Shown here piece by piece: positions 34,325 through 42,808 of a stretch of DNA of 64,000 nucleotides. The position numbers were made by a program, and so were the translations under genes. The DNA comes from Polynucleobacter sp. AP-Sving-400A-A2. GTDB taxonomy: Bacteria > Pseudomonadota > Gammaproteobacteria > Burkholderiales > Burkholderiaceae. Position 1 is the stretch's first letter, and every line of letters starts with the position of its first letter. Location: assembly GCF_018688155.1 (NCBI RefSeq), contig NZ_CP061312.1, positions 1,178,001 through 1,242,000 on the forward strand, written 5' to 3'. Under the pieces are notes generated by a model. The model was given only the letters and a program-made list of their open reading frames with translations, ran no database searches and had not been told where the DNA came from.

Positions 34325-35473
34325 TTAAGCTGGCTGCGCTTCAGTCTCGGTAATTTTTTCTAATGCTGTTTCGAGATGATCTACTGTGCGGTCAACATGC
34401 GCCAACTTCTCTAGACCAAATAAACCAAGGCGGAACGTACGGAAGTCTGGACGCTCATCGCACTGCAAAGGCACACCAGCCGCCGTTTGCATACCAAGAG
34501 CAATAAACTTTTTGCCTGACTGAATCTCTGGATCCTTGGTATAGCTCACGACTACACCAGGAGACTGAAAGCCTTTTGCTGCGACTGAGTGGTAACCATT
34601 GGACACCAATAAGGCACGAACCTTATCGCCCAACTCTTGTTGCTTTGCTTTGAGTGCAGCAAAACCTAAAGACTGAGTTTCTTTCATTACGTTGCGCAAG
34701 ATTTTGAGCGCATCAGTTGGCATCGTGGTGTGATAGACGTGGCCACCCTTTTCATAGGCTTCCATAATTTGCAACCACTTCTTCAGATCCATTGAGAAGC
34801 TACTGCTTTGAGTGGATTCAATACGCTCGCGTGCTCTGTCACTCATAGCCACCATCGCGCAGCAAGGTGAACTACTCCAACCTTTTTGAGGCGCAGTGAT
34901 CAACACATCGACATTGCAAGCCTTCATATCTACCCATGTTGCACCTGATGCGATGCAATCAAGTACAAACAAACCATTCACCGAGCGTACCGCTTCACCC
35001 ACTGCCTTGAGATAGGCATCCGGCAAAATAATGCCCGCAGAGGTTTCCACGTGAGGAGCGAAAACAACTGCTGGCTTTTCCTTTTTAATAAAAGCCACTA
35101 CTTCTTCGATCGGCGCAGGAGCAAACACGCCTTGGGTAGCATCTTCCAATTGCTTACCTTTAATAACGGTAATGTCCTTGGTGATATTGGCTAAATCAAA
35201 AATCTGCGTCCAGCGATAGCTAAACCAGCCATTGCGCAAAATAAGACATTTTTCATTATTGGCAAATTGGCGAGCAACAGCTTCCATACCAAATGTGCCG
35301 CTACCAGGAACGATGACTGCAGAACTTGCGTTGTAAGCATCTTTCAGAACACTAGAAATGTCCACGATGACTTTTTTGAATTCTTCAGACATGTGATTTA
35401 GAGAGCGGTCGGTGTAAACAACCGAGAACTCTAAGAGACCGTCTGGATCAACATTCGGGAGCAAGCCTGGCAT
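34325..35473 (-). CDS. Class V aminotransferase (alanine/serine-glyoxylate type)
   Basis: 382 residues. The PLP-binding lysine is in TAPQKGWSS near 195-203, preceded by the Asp of LFVLDCIASGATWVDM, which holds the pyridine nitrogen. The fold and length match alanine-glyoxylate/serine-pyruvate aminotransferases and phosphonate-pathway relatives. It starts at ATG 35473 with AGGAAATT just upstream. The amino donor is not predictable. Neighbours (DMT exporter, FMN hydroxyacid oxidase) allow a role in glyoxylate or hydroxyacid metabolism, by inference only. Confidence 0.85.
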   Translation of the reverse strand: MPGLLPNVDPDGLLEFSVVYTDRSLNHMSEEFKKVIVDISSVLKDAYNASSAVIVPGSGTFGMEAVARQFANNEKCLILRNGWFSYRWTQIFDLANITKDITVIKGKQLEDATQGVFAPAPIEEVVAFIKKEKPAVVFAPHVETSAGIILPDAYLKAVGEAVRSVNGLFVLDCIASGATWVDMKACNVDVLITAPQKGWSSSPCCAMVAMSDRARERIESTQSSSFSMDLKKWLQIMEAYEKGGHVYHTTMPTDALKILRNVMKETQSLGFAALKAKQQELGDKVRALLVSNGYHSVAAKGFQSPGVVVSYTKDPEIQSGKKFIALGMQTAAGVPLQCDERPDFRTFRLGLFGLEKLAHVDRTVDHLETALEKITETEAQPA

Positions 35474-35577
35474 AGTAATTTCCTAGTAAATCGTGTGATT
35501 AGCCCTAAATGATACTGATTTAGCGCTGTTTTGGTACTTAGCCTTTAAAAACAGGCTTTTTGAGCAAATAAAGGGGC

Positions 35578-36486
35578 TTAGACACTTTTCTTCGTGATGG
35601 AAGAAACCAGTATTCCGGTCACAATCAGGACAAAAGCTAGGCCATGAAAAAGCTGGGGCGGATCCCCCAAGATCGCAGCGGACAGTAAGGCCGTAAACAA
35701 GGGTATGAGGTTGGCAAAGAATGCTGCTACCGTGGGTCCAGCACCATTCACCCCCAAACCCCAGCAACGATAAGCAATTAAGGATGGGCCAATAGCCACA
35801 AATAAGATCAATGCCCCAGTCCAATAATTGAGATCAATAAAGGCGTGCCCTGTGGCAATTTCCGCGCCCTCAAATAACATCGTCCACAAGAATCCAATCA
35901 AGACCTGTGCCATCAAAAACTCAGCCCATGGCCACTGCCGCTCAGTACTCTCTCCTGGGCGACTAATCATCCAGCTGTAAAAGGCCCAGAGAATCGTAGC
36001 CAACATAATGAGTAAATCGCCCATGACTACTTCCATGCTCAAGAGACTGGCAGGCTCACCTCGCGTGAGCACTACGGTCACGCCTACTAGGGAGACGACT
36101 GCCCCCAAGAGCTGTAACAGTGTCGGTCTCACTTGATAAAAGATGGCGCCGATCAGGAGCATCCAGATCGGCATGCTTGCCCCAATGAGGGTGACATTTA
36201 TTGCCGTCGAGGTTTGTAAGGCAAGATACAAGAGCACGTTATAGCTCCCTACCCCTAATAATCCCAAGACGAGGAAGCGACTCTTGTTTTGCCACAGGGC
36301 GCTACCTGGCTTTAGGATTCGCCAGCCAAGAGGTAGAAGTAGCAGGGCTGCCAGGCCCCAGCGGACAGCACTGAGGGTGATCGGTGAAACACTACCCACT
36401 AACACTCTTCCAGCGATTGCATTACCCGCCCAGAGGAAGGTTGCCAGCGTTAAATAAAAGACGGTCGACAGGGGTATTTGAGGCAT
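35578..36486 (-). CDS. EamA/DMT family transporter
   Basis: 302 residues with ten predicted helices and two EamA domains. It begins STVFYLTLATFLWAGNAIAG, the first helix typical of YdcZ/RhaT-like drug/metabolite exporters, and has PTVAAFFANLIPLFTALLSA in the second half. The substrate is unknown. A gap of about 100 bases separates it from the aminotransferase gene, and the two could share a transcript. Confidence 0.87.
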   Translation of the reverse strand: MPQIPLSTVFYLTLATFLWAGNAIAGRVLVGSVSPITLSAVRWGLAALLLLPLGWRILKPGSALWQNKSRFLVLGLLGVGSYNVLLYLALQTSTAINVTLIGASMPIWMLLIGAIFYQVRPTLLQLLGAVVSLVGVTVVLTRGEPASLLSMEVVMGDLLIMLATILWAFYSWMISRPGESTERQWPWAEFLMAQVLIGFLWTMLFEGAEIATGHAFIDLNYWTGALILFVAIGPSLIAYRCWGLGVNGAGPTVAAFFANLIPLFTALLSAAILGDPPQLFHGLAFVLIVTGILVSSITKKSV

Positions 36487-36633
36487 TCAGGGGGATATGG
36501 TTGGATGGGTGGCTATTTAGAGCCTCAAGAAGGGCTTTGCCTACGCATTGTAGAAACAAATGCTCGGTATTGCTAAGATAGAGCTTAAATTAGCTCTTGC
36601 TCTCAGGCATTTGCAATATACGAAGGGGTTTTA

Positions 36634-37779
36634 GTGGCAATCATCACCAACATTGAAGATTTACGAGTTCTGCATCAGAAGCGCACCCCTAAGATGTTTT
36701 ATGACTATGCAGACTCCGGGTCATGGACTGAATCTACCTACCGCGCGAATGAGTCGGATTTTCAGAAGATCAAACTGCGCCAGCGTGTTGCTGTCAATAT
36801 GATTAACCGCACCACCAAAACAACGATGGTGGGAGAAGAAGTTGCCATGCCAGTTGCATTAGCACCTACTGGACTAACCGGCATGCAATATGCTGATGGT
36901 GAAATTCTGGCAGCCCAAGCTGCAGAAAAATTTGGCGTCCCCTTCTGCCTTTCTACGATGAGTATTTGCTCAATTGAAGATGTGGCAGAACGCACTACCA
37001 AACCATTTTGGTTTCAGCTCTATGTCATGAAAGACCGCGGCTTTATTGAGCGCCTCATTGAGCGCGCCAAAGCAGCTAAGTGCTCCGCCTTAGTTCTTAC
37101 TTTGGATTTACAGATTCTGGGACAACGCCATAAGGATTTAAAAAATGGTTTATCCGCGCCACCAAAGCTAACGATCGCCAATATCATCAATATGATGACT
37201 AAGCCACGCTGGTGCATGGGCATGGCGATGACTCCCCGCAGAACTTTCCGCAACATTGTTGGTCACGCTACTGGTGTTGGCAATATGTCTTCCCTCTCCT
37301 CTTGGACCGCCGAGCAGTTCGACCCAGGTCTGAGCTGGGATGATGTGGAGTGGATTAAAAAGCTTTGGGGTGGCAAGTTAATCATTAAAGGCATCTTGGA
37401 TGAAGAGGATGCCCGCTTTGCTGCTAACTCTGGTGCAGATGCCTTGATCGTTTCCAATCATGGTGGCCGTCAATTGGATGGCGCGATCTCCAGCATCAAA
37501 GCGTTGCCCGGCATTGTGAATGCTGTTGGTAAAGATATTGAGGTGTGGATGGATGGCGGCATTCGATCCGGACAAGATGTTTTGAAAGCCTGGGCACTAG
37601 GTGCACGCGGTACATTGATTGGTCGCCCTTTCCTCTATGGCTTGGGTGCCATGGGCGAAGCCGGCGTTACCAAATGTCTAGAGATTATTCATAATGAATT
37701 AGATATCACTATGGCGTTTACAGGACACCGTGATATACAGAATGTGACTAAAGATATTTTATATCCAGGAACTTTTTAA
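36634..37779 (+). CDS. FMN-dependent alpha-hydroxy acid oxidase/dehydrogenase
   Basis: 381 residues, TIM-barrel fold. The catalytic-base histidine is in SNHGGRQLDG near 274-283, with DGGIRSGQDV near 307-316 and RPFLYGLGAMGEAGV as the phosphate site. The N-terminus (TPKMFYDYADSGSWTESTYRANE) is that of the LldD/glycolate-oxidase family. It oxidises L-lactate or another L-2-hydroxy acid with FMN and passes electrons to the quinone pool or O2. The start is GTG 36634. Residues 195-215, with basic and hydrophobic character, could associate with the membrane as in LldD. Confidence 0.9.
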   Translation: MAIITNIEDLRVLHQKRTPKMFYDYADSGSWTESTYRANESDFQKIKLRQRVAVNMINRTTKTTMVGEEVAMPVALAPTGLTGMQYADGEILAAQAAEKFGVPFCLSTMSICSIEDVAERTTKPFWFQLYVMKDRGFIERLIERAKAAKCSALVLTLDLQILGQRHKDLKNGLSAPPKLTIANIINMMTKPRWCMGMAMTPRRTFRNIVGHATGVGNMSSLSSWTAEQFDPGLSWDDVEWIKKLWGGKLIIKGILDEEDARFAANSGADALIVSNHGGRQLDGAISSIKALPGIVNAVGKDIEVWMDGGIRSGQDVLKAWALGARGTLIGRPFLYGLGAMGEAGVTKCLEIIHNELDITMAFTGHRDIQNVTKDILYPGTF

Positions 37780-37780
37780 T

Positions 37781-38581
37781 ATTCCACACTTAGCTAATTA
37801 CCCCGAACTCGTATTTGCCATCTCTGCTGTAGTCCTCTCGGGCTCAGTATGGTTTGGTAGCGCCGTGCTCAGCAAATACCGAACCAAGGACACTGAAACC
37901 TCGGCAGATTTAGGGATCATTCAGACTGCAACACTGACCTTGCTAGGCTTGATCATTGGCTTCACTTTTTCAATGGCGATCGCCCGATACGACTTGAGGC
38001 AGACTTATGAGGAAGCTGAAGCAAATGCAATTGGTACAGAATTCTTAAGAGCTGACCTCCTGCCAAGTAAAACTGCAGATAATATTAAGAGTCTCCTTGG
38101 TGAATACCTTGATCAGCGCATCTTGTTTTACTCTAAGCAAGATAGAGAGACTGCCAAAAAAATTACGCAACGCACTATCGCCCTAGAAAACGCTATGTGG
38201 AGTGAGCTACTGCCCATTGCGCGCGCACAACCATCCCCGACTATGGCGCTGGTCGTCTCTGGGATGAACGAAGTGATTAACGCTCATGGCTATACTCAAG
38301 CAGCCTGGTGGAACCGCATTCCAACTGCGGCCTGGTGGCTGATGGTGGCAATTGCCATAGGTGCAAATATATTGGTAGGCTTTGGCGCAAGAAACTTTCA
38401 ACGTAATGTCGGCCTTTTCATGATTTTCCCAACCATGATTGCCATTGCCTTCTTTCTGATTGCAGACATTGATAGCCCTCGTGGTGGCGTTATTCGTATC
38501 GATCCACGAAATCTCATCGACCTAAAAAACAATATGAGCTCCGCAAATGGCGCAGCCCCCACCAGAGGCATTAATAAATGA
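37781..38581 (+). CDS. DUF4239/bestrophin-like membrane protein, probable ATT start
   Basis: 266 residues if translation begins at ATT 37781. The first in-frame ATG/GTG/TTG codon is GTG 37865, but starting there would remove an N-terminal membrane helix (ELVFAISAVVLSGSVWFGSA) that this family normally has and that is fully open in frame. AGGA lies ten bases before ATT. The family core follows: SADLGIIQTATLTLLGLIIG and FTFSMAIARYDLRQ, then two C-terminal helices. Function unknown. The next gene overlaps its stop by four bases. Confidence 0.7.
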   Translation: MPHLANYPELVFAISAVVLSGSVWFGSAVLSKYRTKDTETSADLGIIQTATLTLLGLIIGFTFSMAIARYDLRQTYEEAEANAIGTEFLRADLLPSKTADNIKSLLGEYLDQRILFYSKQDRETAKKITQRTIALENAMWSELLPIARAQPSPTMALVVSGMNEVINAHGYTQAAWWNRIPTAAWWLMVAIAIGANILVGFGARNFQRNVGLFMIFPTMIAIAFFLIADIDSPRGGVIRIDPRNLIDLKNNMSSANGAAPTRGINK

Positions 38582-38769
38582 AGCGCATTGTTGACGTATA
38601 TAAAGATAGGGGTCGAGAGCTGGTGTGGACTTATGTTGTTCACCTTGGCAATCTTGAATTTCACCCAGCTCAAACTGATTTTGAGCAAGAGGCTCTCAGA
38701 CTCTCTCAACTTGATAAGCGCGGTACGCCAAGCGAGTTGAGCGCCAAAGCTAGACTTACCGTTCGATAA
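38578..38769 (+). CDS. Small protein of unknown function, overlapping upstream gene
   Basis: A 63-residue frame whose ATG overlaps the stop of the DUF4239 gene (ATGA), a sign of coupled translation. It is hydrophilic, begins MKRIVDVYKDRGRELVWTYVV, and has no signal peptide or helix. I recognise no family. It is followed by a 58-residue membrane protein gene. Reality is supported mainly by the overlap. Confidence 0.5.
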   Translation: MKRIVDVYKDRGRELVWTYVVHLGNLEFHPAQTDFEQEALRLSQLDKRGTPSELSAKARLTVR

Positions 38770-38791
38770 TTTTTTACCTTAGTTCCGAAAT

Positions 38792-38968
38792 ATGAAACCT
38801 TTAAGCAAAAAAGCCAAAATGGCAGTGGGATGGACAATCTTAATGACCGTCACTGGCACTGCCATGATTCATCAATGGGAATTCTTTGCAATGGGATGCG
38901 CGTCCATTGCAATGCTACTCGTTGCGAACCACTATGGCCTATTAAAAGACCCTGAAGATAAAAAATAA
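38792..38968 (+). CDS. Small two-helix membrane protein
   Basis: 58 residues from ATG 38792. Two hydrophobic helices (AVGWTILMTVTGTAMI and FFAMGCASIAMLLVA) are flanked by a basic N-terminus and an acidic C-terminus with NHYGLLKDPEDKK. It starts 22 bases after the previous gene and would belong to the same operon. No family is recognised and no function can be given. Confidence 0.5.
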   Translation: MKPLSKKAKMAVGWTILMTVTGTAMIHQWEFFAMGCASIAMLLVANHYGLLKDPEDKK

Positions 38969-38992
38969 GGCCCCTATCTTTCGATAGCGGCC
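38961..38992 (-). terminator. Rho-independent terminator after the Old Yellow Enzyme gene
   Basis: A ten-position stem with one C-C mismatch (38969-38978 with 38983-38992) and a TTTC loop; on the minus strand TTATTTTT follows. It overlaps the end of the 58-residue gene on the other strand and may stop both. Confidence 0.75.
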
Positions 38993-39011
38993 CTGATTGA
39001 TCTTTAGTAGA

Positions 39012-40112
39012 TTAAAGCGTTGGGTAGTCTGTATACCCGACTTCTGCCCCACCGTAAAAAGTAGCGCGGTTATAAGGATTGAGTGCTGCGCCCTGCGCAA
39101 AGCGCTCAGCTAAATCTGGATTGGAAATATACAACCGTCCATAGGCCACTGCATCTGCCAAGCCAGCCTCTAAAACAGCTTCACCCATAGCCTGATCGTA
39201 TCCACCGGCACTAATAAATTGACCTTGATAGGCTTTACGGAACATCTCTGAGGTAATGGGGGCCTCTTCGTTCACTTGATCATTACCACCCGCACTGGTA
39301 GAGCGCGGTTCGATCATATGAACATAAGATAGGTGATAGCCATTGAGTTTCTGAATCACCGCGGTGAACAAGGCCACTGGATCGCTGTCAGCCATATCAT
39401 TAAAGCTGCCATAGGGTGATAAGCGCACCCCGATACGATCACTTGGATATACCTTGGTAATAGATTCAATAACCTCGCCTAATAAGCGCATACGATTTTC
39501 AATTGATCCACCATAGCCATCAGTGCGTTGATTGGTTTTGTCTTGCAAAAACTGATCAAGTAAATAGCCATTCGCAGAATGAATTTCCACGCCATCAAAA
39601 CCTGCCGCTTTCGCATTCATAGCAGCCAGTTCAAAGTCTTTCAAAAGACCGGCAATATCTTCAGCAGTCATTGCCTTAGGCATTTCGTAATCGTGCAACT
39701 TCCAATCAGCGCCATAAGTTTGGCCAGCAGGTGCAATCGCAGATGGAGCCTCAGGAATACCTTGCTCTGGATGTAAAGAGGAATGAGAGATGCGCCCAAC
39801 ATGCCATAACTGCGCAATCATCTTGCCACCTTTGGCATGCACTGCACTCACAATCTCTTTCCAAGCCGCTGTTTGCTCAGCAGAATAGATTCCAGGCGTT
39901 CCCGGATAACCTTTACCTATAGCAGAAATTTGCGTTGCTTCGCTGATGATGAGGCCAGCAGTTGCCCTTTGCTCATAGTACGTTTTCGCAAGAGGATGTG
40001 GCACATCCCCATCGATGGCTCGCATTCTGGTCAGAGGCGCCATCACCAGGCGATTCTTTAATTCAATCGCGCCAAGCTTGACGGGGGTAAACATGATTTC
40101 TTTTCCAGACAT
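39012..40112 (-). CDS. nemA: Old Yellow Enzyme family alkene reductase (NemA-like)
   Basis: 366 residues with the OYE fold: LKNRLVMAPLTRMRAIDG near 18-35, AKGGKMIAQLWHVGRISH, then HSANGYLLDQFLQDKTNQRTDGYGG near 178-202 with the His/Asn substrate pair and Tyr proton donor. It reduces activated C=C bonds, nitrate esters or N-ethylmaleimide with NAD(P)H and FMN. It lies next to oxyR on the same strand, 80 bases apart, fitting a role against electrophile or oxidative stress. Confidence 0.92.
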   Translation of the reverse strand: MSGKEIMFTPVKLGAIELKNRLVMAPLTRMRAIDGDVPHPLAKTYYEQRATAGLIISEATQISAIGKGYPGTPGIYSAEQTAAWKEIVSAVHAKGGKMIAQLWHVGRISHSSLHPEQGIPEAPSAIAPAGQTYGADWKLHDYEMPKAMTAEDIAGLLKDFELAAMNAKAAGFDGVEIHSANGYLLDQFLQDKTNQRTDGYGGSIENRMRLLGEVIESITKVYPSDRIGVRLSPYGSFNDMADSDPVALFTAVIQKLNGYHLSYVHMIEPRSTSAGGNDQVNEEAPITSEMFRKAYQGQFISAGGYDQAMGEAVLEAGLADAVAYGRLYISNPDLAERFAQGAALNPYNRATFYGGAEVGYTDYPTL

Positions 40113-40193
40113 GAACTACTTTCTTTTTTGGGAGTGAATACTTCAATTAATGCGCAACTGTAGCAGGGATATTAAAGTCTCGCCGACACCATA

Positions 40194-41141
40194 CTAGACT
40201 CTTTGAAAACTCTTTCGACTACCCCGACTAATTCTTGGGCTAGATTTAAATCTTGATTCAATGCTGTGGGCCAGCGCTTGGAACTCATCATGATGCGCGG
40301 TTGATAAGCGAGCTACAAGCGCAATCACTCTCTTGGGAGCAGGCGGTGCTAAAGGCCGGGCAATCAATGTCGTACCATTTAAGATCCCGCCTTTTACTGC
40401 CATTTCAGGAAGCAGCGCAATGCCCATGCCAGACTCCACCATTTGCAAGAGAGTCAGTAAGCTAGTTGCTTCCATTCCCTCGGCATTGCGAATATCAGAT
40501 TGCTTACAAGCTTGCATCGTATGATCACGCAGGCAATGGCCCTCCTCTAGCAACAGTAGCCTCTCTGCCATTTTGGTAGGCAAATGAATTTCCTTACCCT
40601 TTAATGCAGGATCATTTGCGCCTGCAACCAACCAAAATTCATCGACAAAAAGCTCCTTCACCAAGAGGCCAGCCGTGTCGTAGGGCAATGCAATTAATGC
40701 AAAATCAAGTTGATGGTCTATCAAGCGCGCTAACAGATTCGCGGTTAAATCTTCACGCAGGGCAATTTTTAGCTTGGGGTAGTGCTCCCGAATATCAGGC
40801 AACACGTTTGGCAATAAAAATGGTGCGATGGTTGGGATGACCCCTAATCGAATCGTCCCCGCCATTGGCTCGCCAGAGGCGCTCGCATATTCCACTAGAT
40901 CTTGAGAGGAGGCCAAGATCACCTTGGCCCTTTCTAAAATCTCTGCACCGATTGGAGTGATGGCTACATTTTGCCTATCCCGCTCTACCAAGCGGACCCC
41001 CAAAACATCTTCCAACTCTTTTAAACCGGCGCTTAGCGTAGATTGGCCTACGAAGCAGACCTCTGCTGCCCTAGTAAAATTAAGCTCCTGAGCAACCGCT
41101 ACAAAATAGCGAAGCTGTCGTAATGAAGGCAGAGCAGCCAT
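40194..41141 (-). CDS. oxyR: Hydrogen peroxide-sensing LysR regulator OxyR
   Basis: 315 residues: LysR-type helix-turn-helix at the N-terminus (FTRAAEVCFVGQSTLSAGLK near 22-41) and a regulatory domain with the OxyR peroxide switch GHCLRD...C (Cys203, Cys212, equal to E. coli Cys199 and Cys208). H2O2 forms a disulfide between them and turns on antioxidant genes. The C-terminal tail is longer and basic. It is divergent from the rubredoxin genes, which may be part of its regulon. Confidence 0.92.
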   Translation of the reverse strand: MAALPSLRQLRYFVAVAQELNFTRAAEVCFVGQSTLSAGLKELEDVLGVRLVERDRQNVAITPIGAEILERAKVILASSQDLVEYASASGEPMAGTIRLGVIPTIAPFLLPNVLPDIREHYPKLKIALREDLTANLLARLIDHQLDFALIALPYDTAGLLVKELFVDEFWLVAGANDPALKGKEIHLPTKMAERLLLLEEGHCLRDHTMQACKQSDIRNAEGMEATSLLTLLQMVESGMGIALLPEMAVKGGILNGTTLIARPLAPPAPKRVIALVARLSTAHHDEFQALAHSIESRFKSSPRISRGSRKSFQRV

Positions 41142-41335
41142 ATTCTGTCCTTATCCCTATAATCTAATTATCTGATAAATAATATCATTCCTATTCACCT
41201 TATAAATCATTGTTTGCTTGCTTCTGTGTTTTTTCTTGTTTGCTTATTAGATACAAAACAATTAGACCTTTAGCTAGCAAGTGAATTTGAAATTCAATTT
41301 AAACTGCCTTTAATCCATTACAACAAGGAATCCCC
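41142..41335. promoter_or_regulatory. Divergent oxyR-rubredoxin control region
   Basis: This 194-base AT-rich gap has overlapping dyads: ATAAT CTA ATTAT (41159-41171) and TTATC T GATAA (41168-41178). LysR proteins bind such T-N11-A dyads near their own promoter, so an OxyR site is plausible. I could not place full tetranucleotide OxyR boxes with confidence. Confidence 0.35.
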
Positions 41336-41503
41336 ATGAAATCTTGGCAATGTATCGTTTGTGGTTTTGTCTATAACGAGGCGGAAGGCTTGCCTGAAGA
41401 TGGCATTCCTGCCGGCACCGCTTGGGCTGACGTTCCTGAAGATTGGGAATGCCCGGATTGTGGCGTATCAAAATCCGACTTTGAAATGGTGCAAGTTTCT
41501 TAA
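41336..41503 (+). CDS. rubA: Rubredoxin
   Basis: 55 residues with the two iron-binding CxxC motifs, [13 protein letters not shown] near 6-18 and CPDCGV near 39-44, and the central [14 protein letters not shown]. The four cysteines hold a single Fe that shuttles electrons. ATG 41336 has AAGGAA upstream. The rubredoxin reductase gene follows 48 bases later, so both are likely one transcript. No alkane hydroxylase is nearby, so the electron acceptor is unknown. Confidence 0.96.
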   Translation: MKSWQCIVCGFVYNEAEGLPEDGIPAGTAWADVPEDWECPDCGVSKSDFEMVQVS

Positions 41504-41551
41504 CTCAAGCCACACGTAACACCTTTAAACGCATTATTAGGGAGTCCAGTT

Positions 41552-42718
41552 TTGGATCATCAGAATCAATCATCCCCATCGGGGATTGTCATTATTGGTA
41601 GCGGTCTAGCTGGCTACACCGTTATTCGTGAGCTTCGCAAAATCGATAAGGAAATTCCAATTACCTTGATAACAAGGGAGCCAGGCTACTTCTACTCCAA
41701 GCCGATGCTCTCTACAGCGTTGGCAAGCAGCAAATCTGCAGAGCAATTAGTCTCCACCAATGCTGAGGGCATGGCAACACAGCTAGACATCACGATTTTG
41801 GGCGATGCCGATGTCACTGCAATTGATACTGGCGCACAAACAGTCACCACCTCTACAGGCAGCATTTCCTATGGGAAGTTAGTACTGGGATTGGGGGCTG
41901 ATCAAATTCGCTTACCTTTGGAGGGTAATGCAGCTCATGAGGTCATCACCGTCAATGATCTTGAAGACTATGCCAAATTTCGTAAGACAATTGAAGGCAA
42001 AAAACGGATCACTATCTTAGGTGCTGGCTTGATTGGTTGTGAGTTTGCGAATGATTTAGTTTTAGGTTCATATGAAGTAGATATCATTGACTTAGCGCCG
42101 CAGGCTTTGGGTAGACTACTTCCTGAGGCAGCAGCACAAGCACTTCAGACTAAGCTTAGTGCAGCAGGTGTGCGTTGGCATTTTGCTACTACCGTGCAAT
42201 CGATTGATCGAAGCGCTGACTCTCTCTCGATTGCTCTTGCCAACGGAACTGTAATTCATAGTGATGCATTTCTATCTGCGGTTGGTTTAAGGCCTCGCTT
42301 AGATTTAGCTCAAGCAGCCGGAATTGCCACAGGCGCAGGCATTACAGTGAATCGTCATTTAGAAACTAGCGCCAAGAATGTTTATGCGATTGGCGACTGT
42401 GCCGAAGTTGAGGGCTTAGTTCTGCCTTATGTGATGCCGATCATGCAGGCAGCACGAGCTTTAGCGCCCAACTTACTTGGACAAGCAACTACCCTCAACT
42501 ATCCCGCTATGCCAGTGATGGTAAAGACCCCCGCCCTACCAACCATTGTTTCGCCACCGGCTAAAGATGCGGTTGGTGATTGGAAAATCAATCCGGTTGA
42601 AGGTGGTCTTGAAGCGCGCTTTGAATCCAGTGACGGTAAGCTACTTGGGTTTGCTCTTCTGGGTACAGCCACTGCACAACGTGGCGCACTGACAAAAGAA
42701 TTGCCACCCATTTTGTAA
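41552..42718 (+). CDS. rubB: Rubredoxin-NAD(P)+ reductase, FAD-dependent
   Basis: 388 residues. An N-terminal FAD-binding fold (IVIIGSGLAGYTVIREL near 13-29), a middle NAD-binding fold (ITILGAGLIGCEFANDL near 151-167) and NVYAIGDCAEV near 276-286 define a pyridine-nucleotide disulfide-type reductase without redox cysteines, the rubredoxin reductase group. The start is TTG 41552 with AGGGAG upstream. It would use NADH to reduce the rubredoxin encoded just before it. Confidence 0.88.
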   Translation: MDHQNQSSPSGIVIIGSGLAGYTVIRELRKIDKEIPITLITREPGYFYSKPMLSTALASSKSAEQLVSTNAEGMATQLDITILGDADVTAIDTGAQTVTTSTGSISYGKLVLGLGADQIRLPLEGNAAHEVITVNDLEDYAKFRKTIEGKKRITILGAGLIGCEFANDLVLGSYEVDIIDLAPQALGRLLPEAAAQALQTKLSAAGVRWHFATTVQSIDRSADSLSIALANGTVIHSDAFLSAVGLRPRLDLAQAAGIATGAGITVNRHLETSAKNVYAIGDCAEVEGLVLPYVMPIMQAARALAPNLLGQATTLNYPAMPVMVKTPALPTIVSPPAKDAVGDWKINPVEGGLEARFESSDGKLLGFALLGTATAQRGALTKELPPIL

Positions 42719-42761
42719 CTAAGGTAACTGAATACTATCTCCCAACGATCTACACCAAAGA

Positions 42762-42786
42762 AAAAGGCCCGCTCAGCGGGCCTTTT
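42762..42786. terminator. Bidirectional terminator after rubredoxin reductase
   Basis: GGCCCGC (42766-42772) pairs with GCGGGCC (42776-42782) around TCA, with AAAAA before and TTTT after. It ends the rubredoxin operon and the converging PuuD-like gene. Confidence 0.9.
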
Positions 42787-42808
42787 GCATGAACTAAGAC
42801 TGATTACC

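Noticed and set aside
35483..35824. Minus-strand frame of 113 codons
   Set aside because: Overlaps the 3' end of the DMT transporter gene in another frame and lacks a signal or motif.
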